A DNA stretch of 9,210 nucleotides. Origin: Betaproteobacteria bacterium. GTDB lineage: Bacteria; Pseudomonadota; Gammaproteobacteria; Burkholderiales; SG8-41. Location of the stretch: the NCBI GenBank assembly GCA_020028375.1, contig JAHZNX010000068.1, forward strand, positions 1 through 9,210, in the 5' to 3' direction. Position numbers and translations under genes: made by a program. This document shows positions 1-5,488 of the stretch, in pieces. How positions within the stretch are numbered: the stretch's first letter is position 1; the number at the start of each line of letters is the position of its first letter. The notes beneath the pieces were generated by a model. It was given only the letters and a program-made list of their open reading frames with translations. It was not told the origin of the DNA and searched no databases.

Positions 1-534
1 GTGAACGCGATGGTCGAAGCTGTCGTCAGGCGCTTCGGCCGGCTGGATATCCTGGTGCTCAACGCCTCGGTGCGGAAGGAGACGCCGTTCATCGACATGA
101 GCTTCGAGGAATGGAGGAGCCTCACTGCGGTCACGCTCGACGGCTCCTTTCATTGCGTGAAGGCGAGCCTGCCGCACCTCATCAAGGCCGGCGGCGGCGC
201 GATCGTGACGATCGGCGGCATGACCGCGCTCTCCGGTGCAAAACGCAGGGTCCATGGATCGGTCGGGAAATTCGGGCTCTACGGTTTCACGAGGGCGCTC
301 GCGAAGGAGCTGGGCGAGCAAAAAATACGCGTCAATTGCGTCGCGCCCGGCCAGATGAACACGCCACGGACGGCGGGTCGCTCCGCGCGCCCGGAGGCCG
401 CCACCACCGTCCCCCTGGGACGTCTCGTCGAGCCCGAGGAAATCGCCAGCACCGTGCGCTTCCTGTGCGGCCCCGGTGCCGCGATGATCAGCGGACAGCT
501 GATCTACGTGGACGGCGGCCAGCAGATGTTCTAG
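1..534 (+). CDS. Short-chain dehydrogenase/reductase-like protein, 5' end outside window
   Basis: This is the C-terminal two thirds of an SDR-family (FabG-like) protein; 177 residues are visible. Compared with the complete SDR at 2336-3085, roughly 65-70 residues including the Rossmann glycine motif lie left of the window, so the GTG at base 1 is probably an internal codon. Visible family marks are RFGRLDILVLNAS (strand 4, NNAG-like), LDGSF, the I-R-V-N-C-V-A-P-G segment after the active-site helix, and the C-terminal SGQLIYVDGGQ. The usual catalytic residues are missing: the Tyr position of YxxxK is Gly86 before Lys90, with His85 beside it, the usual Ser position is Gly73, and the usual Asn is Thr47. 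It is therefore SDR by fold, but classical dehydrogenase chemistry is doubtful. It ends TAG, followed by a repeat-filled gap before the binding-protein gene. Family membership is clear; the substrate is unknown. Confidence 0.88.
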   Translation: MNAMVEAVVRRFGRLDILVLNASVRKETPFIDMSFEEWRSLTAVTLDGSFHCVKASLPHLIKAGGGAIVTIGGMTALSGAKRRVHGSVGKFGLYGFTRALAKELGEQKIRVNCVAPGQMNTPRTAGRSARPEAATTVPLGRLVEPEEIASTVRFLCGPGAAMISGQLIYVDGGQQMF

Positions 535-555
535 AAGCGCCTGACAAGATGAACT

Positions 556-605
556 CCCCTCCTTACCAAGGAGGGGTGGATGCGAAGCAGACGGGGTGGT
601 TTGGA
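556..605 (+). repeat. REP-like palindromic element, copy 1 (degenerate)
   Basis: The copy starts with a perfect 9-bp hairpin (556-564 with 568-576, loop ACC; CCCCTCCTT/AAGGAGGGG). A decayed 15-nt hairpin follows at 578-592, with 4 of 6 pairs left, then the tail GGGGTGGT. It has the same layout as the copies at 617-666 and 1721-1770. It forms a head-to-head inverted pair with 617-666, and bases 592-600 pair perfectly with 622-630, so the pair can fold into one large cruciform-like structure. Such paired REP-type elements are common in proteobacterial intergenic DNA. A role in mRNA stability or termination is only inference. Confidence 0.8.
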
Positions 606-616
606 ATCTCGGCGCG

Positions 617-666
617 CTCCCACCACCCCGGCGCCAGTGGCGCCACCCCTCCTCTGGCAGGAGGGG
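617..666 (-). repeat. REP-like palindromic element, copy 2 (inverted)
   Basis: Read on the minus strand, this has the full layout: an 8-bp hairpin (646-653 with 659-666), one base, a 6-3-6 hairpin (630-635 GGCGCC with 639-644 GGCGCC, loop AGT), then a 13-base tail (617-629) identical to the tail of the copy at 1721-1770 in inverse orientation. It ends 20 bases before the next gene's start codon and so would lie in its 5' untranslated region if transcription begins upstream. Confidence 0.85.
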
Positions 667-675
667 ATCGAACCG

Positions 676-681
676 AGGAGG
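676..681 (+). promoter_or_regulatory. Shine-Dalgarno that sets the start of the 687 gene
   Basis: AGGAGG lies 5 bases before GTG 687 and 11 bases before the in-frame ATG at 693. The spacing favours GTG 687. The two choices differ by only two residues. Confidence 0.7.
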
Positions 682-686
682 ATCAC

Positions 687-1697
687 GTGAAAATGACCGC
701 AACAACACTCCTGGCGGCGGTGTTTGCGTTAGCGGGGAGCGCGTGGGCGCAGGCCCCTTCGACAGGCCCTTCGACGGAGCTCAGGACAGGCTCAGGACAG
801 GGATATCCCACGGGGTCGATGCGGATCGTGGTGCCCTTCGCCCCGGGCGGCTCGACCGACATCATGGCGCGCACCGTGGCGCAGCAGCTGACCGAGCGCT
901 ATCGCCAGCAGGTGCTGGTCGAGAACCGCCCCGGCGCGAGCGGCACGATCGGCACCGCCTTCGTCGCGAAGTCGCCGCCCGACGGGCACACGATAATGCT
1001 GGTGCAGTCGAGCTTCGTGTCCAATCCGAGCCTGTTCAAGAACCTGCCCTACAACCAGTCGCGCGATCTCACGCCGGTGACCAATCTCGCGACCGGGCCG
1101 CTCAACCTGACCGTGCACCCCGCGCTGCCCGCGAAGACCGTCAAGCAGCTGATTGCGCTCGCCCGGAAGCACCCGGAGGAAATCAATTACGGCTCGCCGG
1201 GCGAAGGCTCGATCTCGCGGCTCGCCTGCGCGCTCTTCAACGAGATGGCCGGCGTCAAGATGACGCATGTCCCGTACAAGGGGTCGGGCGCCGCCATTGC
1301 CGATATGCTGAGCGGACAGGTCCAGTTCTACGCGCCGAACCTCTTTCTGAGCCTGCCTTTCGTGCGGGCGGGGAAGCTCCATTCGCTGGGCGTGACGACC
1401 CCGCAGCGCTCGCCCATCGCGCCCGACCTGCCGACGATCGCCGAGAGCGGGCTGCCCGGCTACGAGGTCTCGACCTGGTTCGGCATTTTCGTGCCGGGCG
1501 GGACACCGCGCGCCGTGGTGATTCAGCTGAACCAGGCGCTCGCGCAGATCGTGAAGTCTCCCGTCATGCAGGAGCGGCTCGCCAGGGACGGGCTGACCGC
1601 CGTCGCGAGCACGCCCGAGGAATTCGCGAAGGAAGTCGCCCGCGATACCGAGAAGTACGGCAAGGTCATCCGCGCCCTCGGCATCCAAGCCCAATAA
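687..1697 (+). CDS. Bug-type tripartite tricarboxylate transporter substrate-binding protein
   Basis: A 336-residue periplasmic solute receptor, the usual size for the TctC/Bug family. These proteins capture a small, often carboxylated, ligand and deliver it to a TctA/TctB membrane pair, which is not in this window. Residues 1-21 are a Sec signal peptide (Lys2, hydrophobic core, A-W-A before Gln22). The mature fold begins at about residue 40 with MRIVVPFAPGGSTD; Asp58 is in the ligand-binding loop. ENRPGASG, SPPDGHT, NLPYN, HVPYKGS, DLPTIAESGLPGYE and the closing EKYGKVIRALGI are all family landmarks. Between the signal peptide and the mature fold lies an extra low-complexity peptide (PSTGPSTELRTGSGQ, about residues 24-38) encoded by a nested palindromic repeat. 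The start is GTG 687, chosen by its AGGAGG spacing. REP-like repeats flank both ends. The family is certain; the ligand is unknown. Confidence 0.95.
   Translation: MKMTATTLLAAVFALAGSAWAQAPSTGPSTELRTGSGQGYPTGSMRIVVPFAPGGSTDIMARTVAQQLTERYRQQVLVENRPGASGTIGTAFVAKSPPDGHTIMLVQSSFVSNPSLFKNLPYNQSRDLTPVTNLATGPLNLTVHPALPAKTVKQLIALARKHPEEINYGSPGEGSISRLACALFNEMAGVKMTHVPYKGSGAAIADMLSGQVQFYAPNLFLSLPFVRAGKLHSLGVTTPQRSPIAPDLPTIAESGLPGYEVSTWFGIFVPGGTPRAVVIQLNQALAQIVKSPVMQERLARDGLTAVASTPEEFAKEVARDTEKYGKVIRALGIQAQ
756..801 (+). repeat. In-frame palindromic repeat, self-nested copy
   Basis: The outer copy is CCTTCGACAGG (756-766) continued by CTCAGGACAGG (791-801). It is interrupted by a 24-base block (767-790) that is itself another copy (C-CTTCGAC-GGAGCTCAGGACAGG). 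The block is exactly eight codons, so the reading frame of the binding protein is kept. The encoded peptide is PSTG | PSTELRTG | SGQ. Related copies are at 3244-3280 and 5184-5203, each at the equivalent place in another binding-protein gene. Confidence 0.8.
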
Positions 1698-1720
1698 GCT
1701 GGAGGGACGACTTCAACATT

Positions 1721-1770
1721 CCCCTCCTGCCTGAGGAGGGGTGCCTGCGGAGCAGGCGGGGTGGTGGGAG
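1721..1770 (+). repeat. REP-like palindromic element, copy 3
   Basis: An 8-bp hairpin (1721-1728 with 1734-1741, CCCCTCCT/AGGAGGGG) is followed by T and a 6-3-6 hairpin (GCCTGC 1743-1748, loop GGA, GCAGGC 1752-1757), then the tail GGGGTGGTGGGAG (1758-1770). It is the same length (50 bases) and layout as 617-666 read on the opposite strand. The second stem has a completely different sequence yet is fully paired. It lies in the 101-base gap between the binding-protein and DUF336 genes, and could act as a processing or attenuation structure between them. Confidence 0.85.
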
Positions 1771-1798
1771 TCGAATGACGAACTGATAGGGGGAACTC

Positions 1799-2311
1799 AT
1801 GAGGATCCACAGCTGGATATTCATAGTTGGAGCGTTGGCGGTGATGCCATGCGCGAGCGCGCAAACGCTGGTGACAGAGCGCTCGATTTCGGTCGAGGCG
1901 GCGCAGGAGGCGGCGCGGACCGCGCTCGAGCACTGCCGCAAGGAAGGCCACCGCGTGACGGTGACCGTGCTCGACCACGCGGCACGCACCAAGGCGATCC
2001 TGCGCGATGACGGCGCGAGCCCGCACAGCGTGCAGCACAGCATGAACAAGGCCTACACCGCCCTCACCTACCGCGAGCCGTCGGGGGACTTTGGCAAGCG
2101 CGCGACCGGCAGCCCGACGGGTGCCGGTGCCCTTCACCTCGACAAGGTCGCCACCGCGGCGGGCGGCCTTCCCATCCGCGCCGGCAACGACGTCGTCGGC
2201 TCGATCGGCGTCTCGGGCTCGCGCGGCTCACCCGGCTCGCCCGGCGGCGCGACCGACACCCGGTGCGCGCAGGCGGGCATCGACCGCATTGCGCAAGGAC
2301 TCGGGGGATGA
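1799..2311 (+). CDS. Secreted GlcG/HbpS-family (DUF336) protein
   Basis: A 170-residue protein of the GlcG/HbpS (DUF336, 'heme-binding protein') family. It has an N-terminal signal peptide (about residues 1-22, ending C-A-S-A-Q), so it is probably periplasmic. Family marks in order: ISVEAAQEAARTALEHCRKEG, VTVTVLDHAARTKAILRDDGA, the helix NKAYTALTYREPSGDF, GGLPIRAGNDVVGSIGVSG, and a terminal CAQAGIDRIAQGL. Members bind haem or small ligands in some species, and many sit in catabolic clusters without a proven role. The start ATG 1799 has AGGGGGA at 1788-1794. An in-frame 9-base tandem repeat adds Gly-Ser-Arg/Pro units in the glycine loop near residue 140, where the family usually has a short G-x-x-G turn. 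It follows the binding-protein gene on the same strand and is probably co-transcribed, apart from the REP-like element between them. It converges on the SDR at 2336 with a 24-base gap. Confidence 0.9.
   Translation: MRIHSWIFIVGALAVMPCASAQTLVTERSISVEAAQEAARTALEHCRKEGHRVTVTVLDHAARTKAILRDDGASPHSVQHSMNKAYTALTYREPSGDFGKRATGSPTGAGALHLDKVATAAGGLPIRAGNDVVGSIGVSGSRGSPGSPGGATDTRCAQAGIDRIAQGLGG
2216..2242 (+). repeat. 9-base in-frame tandem repeat in the DUF336 gene
   Basis: Three units (GGCTCGCGC, GGCTCACCC, GGCTCGCCC) are followed by the related GGCGGCGCG. They are in frame and encode GSR-GSP-GSP-GGA in a surface-type glycine loop. Slippage would change the loop by three residues at a time without a frameshift. 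Confidence 0.75.
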
Positions 2312-2335
2312 ACCGCGAACGGCGAGCGACGAACT

Positions 2336-3085
2336 CTAGGGAAGGAACTGGCCGCCGTTGACGTGCAGCGTGTGGCCGGTGATGAAACCCGAGCCGGGCA
2401 GGCACAGGAAATGCACCGCGCCCGCGATGTCTTCGGAAACGCCCATGTGACCCACCGGCGGCACCATGCCGGAATCGGACAGTTCGCCGGAGCTCGCGGA
2501 GCGCTCGCCCCCGATGCGGCCCGGACTGACGCAGTTGACCGTGATATTGTGCTTCGCGTACTCGGAGGCGAGCCCGCGCGTGAATCCCTCCACCCCCGCT
2601 TTCGCGGTGCTCACGTGCACCCGCCCGATGTAGCTCGGCGCGTGGTGGCCCACGCCGCTCACGTTGACGATGCGCCCCCAGCCGTTCTTGAGCATGTAGG
2701 GAATCGCCGCGCGCGCGCAGAAGAAGGAGCCGTCGAGGACAATGTCCAGGATGTGCCGCCACTCGGCGGTGGTCATCTCGGCGAAGGGCACGTTGCCGCG
2801 GTCCGCGGCGTTGTTGACGAGGATGTCCACGCGCCCGAAGCGGGCCGCGACCTCGTCGAACATCCTGCGCACCGCGTTCTCGTCGGTGATGTCGGCGACG
2901 CAGGCGAGCGACTTGCGGCCGATGCGCTCGATTTCCGCGCGCACCTTCTCCGCCTCGTCGCGCGACCGGCGCGTGTTGATCACCACATCAGCGCCCTCGC
3001 GCGCCAGCGCGAGCGCGATGGCGCGCCCGTTGCGGCGCACCGCGCCGGTGACGAGTGCGACTTTCCCTTCCAGTTGCCCGCTCAT
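2336..3085 (-). CDS. Short-chain dehydrogenase/reductase-like protein with divergent active site
   Basis: A complete 249-residue SDR, the normal size for classical single-domain members. The N-terminus has the cofactor fold (KVALVTGAVRRNGRAIALALA, residues 8-27; TGxxxxxG rather than the usual TGxxxGxG), an NTRRS segment after strand 2 (Arg39/Arg40 could suit NADP), ADITDE (about 64-69) and DILVNNAAD (87-95). The catalytic region is unusual: N-V-S-G (141-144) has Gly where the reactive Ser normally stands, and the motif before Lys162 is R-V-H-V-S-T-A-K, with Val158 at the Tyr position and His157 next to it. The C-terminus (ITVNCVSPGRIGG, FITGHTLHVNGGQ) is typical. The start ATG 3085 gives the standard SDR N-terminus; its ribosome-binding site is weak (AAAGGA about 12 bases upstream). 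It is divergent from the binding-protein gene at 3162. The substrate is unknown. Confidence 0.93.
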   Translation of the reverse strand: MSGQLEGKVALVTGAVRRNGRAIALALAREGADVVINTRRSRDEAEKVRAEIERIGRKSLACVADITDENAVRRMFDEVAARFGRVDILVNNAADRGNVPFAEMTTAEWRHILDIVLDGSFFCARAAIPYMLKNGWGRIVNVSGVGHHAPSYIGRVHVSTAKAGVEGFTRGLASEYAKHNITVNCVSPGRIGGERSASSGELSDSGMVPPVGHMGVSEDIAGAVHFLCLPGSGFITGHTLHVNGGQFLP

Positions 3086-3161
3086 GTGCCTGATTGATCC
3101 TTTAATAGAATGATGCGGGCTCTATGATATACATTACGCAAAACACGAGGAGGAGGCGTTC
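3086..3161. promoter_or_regulatory. AT-richer divergent spacer with promoter-like elements
   Basis: This 76-base gap separates the minus-strand SDR from the plus-strand binding-protein gene and is clearly less GC-rich than its surroundings. On the plus strand TATGAT (3123-3128) resembles a -10 box; TTGATC at 3094-3099 is too far away (23 bases) to be an ideal -35. ATG-ATATA-CAT (3124-3134) is a small inverted repeat that could be an operator. A strong ribosome-binding site, GAGGAGGAGG, lies at 3147-3156. It probably contains both divergent promoters, but the exact boxes are not certain. Confidence 0.45.
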
Positions 3162-4181
3162 ATGAACTCCGTCACCGCCGCACGCATCGCCTGCGCCACG
3201 CTCGCCGCCGCCGCCGCCGGGGTCGCTTTCGCGCAAGCTCCTGCGACAGGCTCAGAGCCCGCCCTGAGCCCGTCGAAGGGACAGGCTTATCCCAGCAAGC
3301 CGGTGCGGCTGGTCGTGCCGTCGTCGGCCGGCGGCGGCACCGATATCGTCGCCCGCATCATCGCGCCCGAGCTCTCGAAGCGCCTCGGCCAGCAGGTCGT
3401 CATCGACAACCGCCCCGGCGCCGGCACCATGATCGGCATCGAGGTCGCGGCGAAATCCCCGGCCGACGGCTACACGCTGCTGATGGGGCTTTCGACGCTG
3501 GCGATCAACTCGGCGCTCTACAAGAAGGTCCCCTACGATCCGCAGCGCGACTTCGCGCCGATCACGCAGGCGGTGTCCTCGGCGAGCATCGTCGTCGTGC
3601 ACCCGTCGGTGCCGGTGAATTCGCTGAAGGAGCTGATCGCGTTCGCGCGCGCGCGGCCGGGGCAGTTGAACTACGCGTCGGCGGGCAACGGCACCTACCC
3701 GCACATGACGATGGAGCTGCTGCTCTCGATGGCGAAGCTCAAGATGGTGCACATCCCGTACAAGGGCACCGCGCCCGCCATGATCGACATGCTCGCCGGG
3801 CAGGTCTCGACCATGGCCGCGACCGTGCTGACCGGCATGCCGCACATCCGCAGCGGCCGCCTGCGCCCGCTCGGCATCACGAGCCTCGCGCGCGCCGGCG
3901 CCGCGCCCGAGATTCCGACCATCGCGGAGGCGGGGCTTCCCGGCTACGAGTCCGTGCAGTGGTACGGGATGCTTGCCCCCGCGAAGACGCCCAGGGAGAT
4001 CGTCACCCGGCTGCACGCGGAGGCGACCGGTGTCCTGAAGCAGCCTGAGGTCAAGGCGCGGCTCGCCGCCGACGGCGCCGACACGGTGGGGAGCTCACCG
4101 GATGAATTCACCCGCTACATCCAGAGCGAGCTCGTCAAGTGGGCGAAGGTCGCGCGCGACGCCGGTATACAGGCTGAGTGA
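3162..4181 (+). CDS. Bug-type tripartite tricarboxylate transporter substrate-binding protein
   Basis: A 339-residue periplasmic receptor of the TctC/Bug family. The signal peptide covers residues 1-24 (A-rich core, A-F-A before Gln25). The mature fold begins YPSKPVRLVVPSSAGGGTD (from Tyr43; ligand-loop Asp61), then QVVIDNRPGAGTMIG, SPADGYTLL, KVPYDPQRDFAPI, LNYASAGNGTYPHM, MVHIPYKGTAPAMIDMLAGQV, EIPTIAEAGLPGYESVQWYG, LAPAKTPREIV and a terminal KVARDAGIQAE. Between signal and fold, residues 27-41 (PATGSEPALSPSKGQ) are an extra low-complexity peptide encoded by two opposed copies of a short palindromic repeat. ATG 3162 has a near-perfect Shine-Dalgarno 5 bases upstream. Its TGA stop is the first TGA of the mirrored repeat array that follows. 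It is more like the 687 and 7125 products than the 4284/8141 pair. The ligand is unknown. Confidence 0.95.
   Translation: MNSVTAARIACATLAAAAAGVAFAQAPATGSEPALSPSKGQAYPSKPVRLVVPSSAGGGTDIVARIIAPELSKRLGQQVVIDNRPGAGTMIGIEVAAKSPADGYTLLMGLSTLAINSALYKKVPYDPQRDFAPITQAVSSASIVVVHPSVPVNSLKELIAFARARPGQLNYASAGNGTYPHMTMELLLSMAKLKMVHIPYKGTAPAMIDMLAGQVSTMAATVLTGMPHIRSGRLRPLGITSLARAGAAPEIPTIAEAGLPGYESVQWYGMLAPAKTPREIVTRLHAEATGVLKQPEVKARLAADGADTVGSSPDEFTRYIQSELVKWAKVARDAGIQAE
3244..3280 (+). repeat. In-frame palindromic repeat, two opposed copies
   Basis: CGACAGGCTCAG (3244-3255) pairs with CTGAGCCCGTCG (3264-3275), 11 of 12 positions, around an 8-base loop. The right-hand copy, CCCTGAGCCCGTCGAAGGG (3262-3280), is identical over 19 bases to 5184-5202, but lies in the opposite orientation relative to its host gene. 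It falls between the signal peptide and mature domain and keeps the frame. Confidence 0.8.
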
Positions 4182-4287
4182 CGAGATAAAGGTGACGAGG
4201 TAAAGGTGACGAGATAAGGGTGACGGGTTAAAAGCGGTTATTCGTCACCATTACTCGTCACCCGTAATCGTCACCCGTAATCGTCAC
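4178..4287. repeat. Mirrored array of 13-14 nt GTGACGA repeats between convergent genes
   Basis: Four plus-strand units of 14 bases start at 4178, 4192, 4206 and 4220 (type GTGACGAGATAAAG). Four minus-strand units of 13 bases start at 4287, 4274, 4261 and 4248 (type GTGACGATTACGG). The two arms mirror each other around about 4235. The central part can pair as GGTGACG (4219-4225) with CGTCACC (4243-4249). The TGA of the first plus unit is the stop codon of the 3162 gene, and the TGA of the first minus unit is the stop codon of the 4284-5294 gene. Because each unit holds TGA and often TAA and the period is not a multiple of three, stops occur in several frames. It may act as a bidirectional terminator or structured 3' end; there is no clear T-tract. 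Confidence 0.8.
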
Positions 4288-5294
4288 TTCTTTCCGAGGC
4301 CGATCGCGTCGATGAACTCCTGCCGCGCGACCTTTTCCTCGGCGAGATACTTCGCGAATTCCGCGCTGCCCATCCAGCGGTCCTCGTAGAGGTTATTGAC
4401 CGCGTATTCCCGCCAGCGCGTGCTCTTGTGCACCTTTTCGAGCAGCGCTTCCATGGCGGCGGCCGCTTCCTTCGGCACGCCGGCGGGCATGACGAAGCCG
4501 CGCCCGGTGCCGATCTGGATCTTGTAGCCGAGCTCGATCAGCGTCGGCACGTCGGGCAGCGCGGGCATCCGCTGCTCGGTGGTCACCGCCAGCACCCGCA
4601 TCTTTTTCGCCTCGATGTGCGCCCACGCCTCGCTCACGTTTTCCGTGGTGAACGGCACGTGCCCGCCCAATACCGACAGCACCGCCTCCGAGCCCGCCTT
4701 GAAGGTGACGAACTTGAAGCGGGTGCCGGTCTCCCGCTCCAGGCGCCAGAGCATAATCCGCGCGGTGCCGGTGGCCGAGGTCACGGCGCACACGATCGCA
4801 TCGGGCTGGCTTTTCGCGTCGTCGATCAAGTCCTTGAAGCTCCGGTAATTCGAATCGGCGTTGACGATGATCCCTTGGGGGTCGCGCGCAAAGAACGCGA
4901 GCGGCGTGAAGTGCTCGAGCCCGAGATCGAGGTCGGTCCGCGCGGCCGCCGTCAGGAACGAGCCGGTCGCGATCGTGAGCACCGTGTGCGGATCGCCGCG
5001 CTTGCCCTTGGTGTAGGTGAACGCGATCACGCCGGCGCCGCCGGGGCGGCTCTGGACGACGAGCGGCTGCGAGACCAGCTTGTCGCGGGTCATGATCTCG
5101 GTCACGACGCGCGCGAACACGTCGGTGCCGCCGCCCGGGTTGACGTGCACAATGAATTCGACCACCCGGGACGGATAGGCCTGCCCTGAGCCCGTCGAAG
5201 GGGTCTGCGCCGGCGCCGCCGCGGCGCACCCGAGGGCTGCGGCGCCCAGCGCCGCGACGAGAGGGTTGCGGAAGCATCCGTTCTTCGTGGTCAT
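4284..5294 (-). CDS. TctC-like tripartite tricarboxylate transporter substrate-binding protein
   Basis: A 336-residue periplasmic receptor of the TctC/Bug superfamily. It belongs to a different branch from the three Bug-type proteins here and is closely related to the 8141 product: both share VVEFIVH/IELVVH-type first strands, PGGGTD, RPGGAG, KGKRGDPHT, HFTPLAF, TTEN(V/I)SE, VPTL-ELGY, IGTGRGF-MPA and VPKEAA. The signal peptide is about residues 1-29 (A-P-A before Gln30). A-L-G-C at 20-23 is only a poor lipobox. Residues 32-38 (PSTGSGQ) come from a palindromic repeat at the signal/mature junction. ATG 5294 has AAGGAGA at 5305-5299 (spacing 4). The stop lies in the mirrored array shared with the convergent 3162 gene. 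It is divergent from the 5489 gene. The ligand is unknown; no membrane partner is nearby. Confidence 0.95.
   Translation of the reverse strand: MTTKNGCFRNPLVAALGAAALGCAAAAPAQTPSTGSGQAYPSRVVEFIVHVNPGGGTDVFARVVTEIMTRDKLVSQPLVVQSRPGGAGVIAFTYTKGKRGDPHTVLTIATGSFLTAAARTDLDLGLEHFTPLAFFARDPQGIIVNADSNYRSFKDLIDDAKSQPDAIVCAVTSATGTARIMLWRLERETGTRFKFVTFKAGSEAVLSVLGGHVPFTTENVSEAWAHIEAKKMRVLAVTTEQRMPALPDVPTLIELGYKIQIGTGRGFVMPAGVPKEAAAAMEALLEKVHKSTRWREYAVNNLYEDRWMGSAEFAKYLAEEKVARQEFIDAIGLGKK
5184..5203 (-). repeat. In-frame palindromic repeat, single copy
   Basis: CCCTGAGCCCGTCGAAGGG at 5184-5202 (plus strand) matches 3262-3280 exactly. On the coding (minus) strand it reads CCCCTTCGACGGGCTCAGGG and encodes PSTGSG between the signal peptide and mature region of the TctC-like protein. 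Confidence 0.8.
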
Positions 5295-5359
5295 GAGGTC
5301 TCCTTGTCTGAGGGCTTGAGGGCCGGCCGGTCCAGCTCCCCGATTGCGCCCGTTCGCGT

Positions 5360-5372
5360 TGACACATTGTCA
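5360..5372. promoter_or_regulatory. Inverted repeat TGACA-N3-TGTCA, possible operator
   Basis: A perfect 5-bp inverted repeat with a 3-base centre (CAT) lies 66 bases upstream of the minus-strand TctC-like gene and in the divergent spacer with the 5489 gene. The placement suits a regulator site, but a 10-base match can arise by chance. No regulator gene is present in the window. Confidence 0.3.
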
Positions 5373-5408
5373 CTCAAAGCCGGTCATTTCGTCACCGCCC
5401 CGGGTCGT

Positions 5409-5437
5409 TTGATACGGGCCGCCCGGTGGATTAGGAT
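5409..5437 (+). promoter_or_regulatory. Sigma70-like promoter for the H1-like/EF-Tu-like gene
   Basis: TTGATA (5409-5414), a 17-base spacer, then TAGGAT (5432-5437): five and four of six consensus positions at ideal spacing. Transcription would start near 5444, leaving a leader of about 45 bases before ATG 5489. This is the best promoter match found in the window. Confidence 0.55.
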
Positions 5438-5488
5438 GGTGCGACCCATCAATTAACCAGGCCGGGGGTCCCCGCCGGGAGGTTGCGC

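Noticed and set aside
111..686. Long upstream extension of the 687 receptor frame, reading from base 111 through the first SDR gene
   Set aside because: It overlaps the SDR in another frame, its Arg/Gly/His-rich translation is typical of a shadow frame, and the true start is marked by a signal peptide and AGGAGG at 676-681.
756..801. Insertion sequence or MITE remnant
   Set aside because: No target-site duplication, transposase remnant or longer terminal inverted repeats were seen; it behaves as a short dispersed repeat.
792..1694. Long minus-strand open frame opposite the first receptor
   Set aside because: High-GC shadow frame rich in Arg, His and Gly with no family pattern; the plus strand encodes a clear receptor. 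The same applies to the frames opposite the other receptors (3252-4016 minus, 4428-5189 plus, 7856-9058 minus).
4178..4287. CRISPR-like array
   Set aside because: Units are only 13-14 bases, contiguous with no spacers, and reverse orientation half way; no cas genes are present.
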